Part shown: positions 17,524 through 17,577 of the stretch, piece by piece
Position numbering within the stretch: the stretch's first letter is position 1
Layout of the letters: every line of letters begins with the position of its first letter
NCBI GenBank assembly: GCA_015229045.1
Contig: JADGCJ010000065.1
Span: forward strand, 1-17,577
Origin: Magnetococcales bacterium
GTDB lineage: Bacteria > Pseudomonadota > Magnetococcia > Magnetococcales > DC0425bin3
Direction of reading: 5' to 3'
Length of the DNA stretch: 17,577 nucleotides
Notes under the pieces: generated by a model
The model's input: the letters and a program-made list of their open reading frames with translations, nothing else
The model's database searches: none
What the model was told of the DNA's origin: nothing
Program-made: the position numbers and the translations under genes

Positions 17524-17577
17524 CAGGGCAATCGCATTTGAAATTGGCATGCTTGAAAAATCGGACCTTAAACCGCG
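17524..17577 (+). repeat. Terminal inverted repeat of another element copy, cut by window end
   Basis: CAGGGCAATCGCATTT (17524-17539) is identical to the ends of the 8320-8528 element. The next bases, GAAATTGGCATG, match the inner flank of that element's right end (GAAACTGGCACA) in 9 of 12 positions. A second copy, inverted relative to the first, therefore begins here upstream of the helicase gene. The interior that is visible (to 17577) does not resemble copy A. This edge is the only notable thing in the 143 bases upstream of the helicase start. Confidence 0.65.

Overview
The window reads as chromosomal DNA from a GC-rich Gram-negative bacterium. The order infC-rpmI-rplT-pheS-pheT, a bacterial glmM, a complex hybrid kinase and a sigma-54-type promoter all point to a proteobacterium. 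The three-hairpin intergenic repeat resembles what I remember from Magnetococcales-type drafts. That placement is a guess from memory, not a database result.

Layout, left to right. (1) Positions 1-500 hold a decayed end of a repeat element, then a 71-residue orphan gene on the minus strand with a near-consensus sigma-54 promoter. (2) Positions 880-5441 hold a signalling cluster: a single-domain response regulator, a soluble 1069-residue hybrid histidine kinase with four receiver-like modules and a degenerate Hpt domain, and a PhoU-family protein. (3) Positions 5673-8285 pair a protein that looks like a GlmS sugar-isomerase domain stripped of its catalytic motifs with glmM, which acts in the same UDP-GlcNAc pathway. 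(4) Positions 8311-8537 hold a 209-bp non-coding element with terminal inverted repeats and a 9-bp target duplication, a good MITE candidate. (5) Positions 8547-13735 are the translation block infC (rare ATA start), rpmI, rplT, pheS and pheT. A strong hairpin separates rplT from pheS. (6) Positions 13737-14701 hold a DUF2283-like remnant, a small membrane protein and queF with an added lysine-rich tail. (7) Positions 14835-17434, on the minus strand and convergent with queF, encode an XPB-type helicase and a Bax1/DUF790 nuclease with a 7-nt overlap. This is the helicase-nuclease pair known mostly from archaea. (8) The last 54 bases begin another copy of the terminal inverted repeat.

How the parts fit. 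The housekeeping blocks (glmM, the translation operon, queF) look intact and ordinary. The interesting material is accessory: the GlmS-like pseudoenzyme beside glmM, the kinase with a His-to-Glu Hpt, the XPB-Bax1 module, the sigma-54-driven orphan, and a repeat family marking both edges and the middle of the window. No tRNA, rRNA, CRISPR array or transposase gene was seen.
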